Below the pieces are notes generated by a model. It was given only the letters and a program-made list of their open reading frames with translations. It searched no databases and was not told the DNA's origin. Made by a program: the position numbers and the translations under genes. Shown in pieces: positions 43,682 to 44,031 of a stretch of 44,031 nucleotides of DNA (position 1 is the first letter of the stretch; each line of letters starts with the position of its first letter). The stretch spans positions 1-44,031 of the forward strand of contig JAKPJZ010000056.1 of assembly GCA_029553955.1 (NCBI GenBank), read 5' to 3'. The DNA comes from Chloroflexota bacterium (GTDB lineage Bacteria > Chloroflexota > Anaerolineae > SpSt-313).

Positions 43682-43776
43682 CCCCCCTTGGCCGCCGCAG
43701 GCGGCTTCGTGGGCGTCGGAGGGCGATGATTCGGCCGTCTCGGGGCCTTCGCAGGAATACTTGACCGATGTTCTAG
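43640..43776. mobile_element. MITE-like element with 22-bp terminal inverted repeats
   Basis: CTAGAACATCGGTCAAGTAT and two more bases (43640-43661) match the complement at 43755-43776 perfectly. The 93-bp interior holds the 46-bp repeat (43671-43716) found identically at 24549-24594. There is no coding capacity. Its left 39 bp recur, with two differences, in the centre of the element at 29579-29694. It interrupts the HPP gene. Confidence 0.75.
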
Positions 43777-43914
43777 TACTACAACCGTACTTGGCGCTGC
43801 CATTGCTGACCATCCGGGTAGCTGCCGGCTGACACGCTCCGCAGCCTCCCCTTGGGCGCGGGCAAGCCTACGCAGGCACATGCCCTCGTGCGCCCGGCCC
43901 TGGCCCGGAAGGGG

Positions 43915-44031
43915 TCTTTTTGGCGGGTTGGCCAGAGCCGTGGCCGCCCGCGGGCGCACAGGCACCTGTGCTTGCGGAGGTTGCGCTGCGCCCATGGGGC
44001 GGCCACGGCTCTGGCCAACCCGCCAAAAAGA
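43915..44031. repeat. Inverted repeat at the right window edge
   Basis: 35-bp perfect arms (43915-43949 and 43997-44031; TCTTTTTGGCGGGTTGGCCA...) with a 47-nt centre. The sequence stops at the outer end of the right arm, so the repeat may extend beyond. The arm start TTTTTGGCGGGTTGGCC resembles those at 3451 and 6804. Confidence 0.9.

Overview
The window is 44 kb of GC-rich bacterial chromosome with a short integrated element at its left edge. The organism is probably a member of the Chloroflexota, Anaerolineae-like. This is inferred from the gene set and style: a topoisomerase I with an N-terminal four-cysteine (DUF5679-like) finger, frequent TTG and GTG starts, a DUF4015-type putative glycosidase, and gene spacers filled with 'accgcagagacgcagag', 'cgtcattgcgagcg' and 'gcgtattgcgtatt' style repeats. 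No rRNA or species-specific marker is present, so the assignment rests on gene content only.

Layout. (1) 1-2775: end of an integrated element, with a tyrosine integrase and three small cargo genes abutting the 3' end of tRNA-Asn. (2) 2900-6760: a small unknown gene, a secreted or lipid-anchored putative glycoside hydrolase with carboxypeptidase-regulatory-like repeats, and a double-GNAT acetyltransferase. (3) 6930-7235: tRNA-Leu and tRNA-Gly with promoter and terminator. (4) 7251-10740: tig, clpP and clpX, a proteostasis cluster. (5) 10826-14731: a radical SAM protein with a helix-hairpin-helix tail, DNA polymerase IV facing it, and a divergent dGTPase. (6) 14864-24396, all on the minus strand: dnaG-rpoD, then topA-xerC, pepQ and an unknown membrane protein. 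(7) 24770-27556: pyruvate phosphate dikinase, divergent from nusA. (8) 27621-38326: a translation and RNA operon, nusA-ylxR-infB-rbfA-nrnA-truB-ribF-archease-rtcB. RimP and the L7Ae-like gene found in many such operons are absent. (9) 38281-44031: a repeat-rich zone with a degenerate FtsX-like permease, a family 2 glycosyltransferase, weak small ORFs and a truncated HPP-family membrane gene.

The most striking content is not the genes but the DNA between and inside them. Almost every gene end is followed by its own long inverted repeat, many perfect to the centre: 90 bp at 3447-3536, 87 bp at 14740-14826, and 80 bp with one mismatched pair at 10747-10826. Several share a GGGTTTT(N)GG outer end but have private arm sequences. 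Palindromes or repeats have also entered coding sequence in frame, in topA and at the N-terminus of truB, and one element truncates the HPP gene. The last 45 bp of rtcB, which encode the active-site C-terminus ending in VMKG, are amplified as a head-to-tail array of 90-bp (30-codon) units. The array stays open in the rtcB frame for about 235 codons beyond the TAG stop. These points are developed in the findings.
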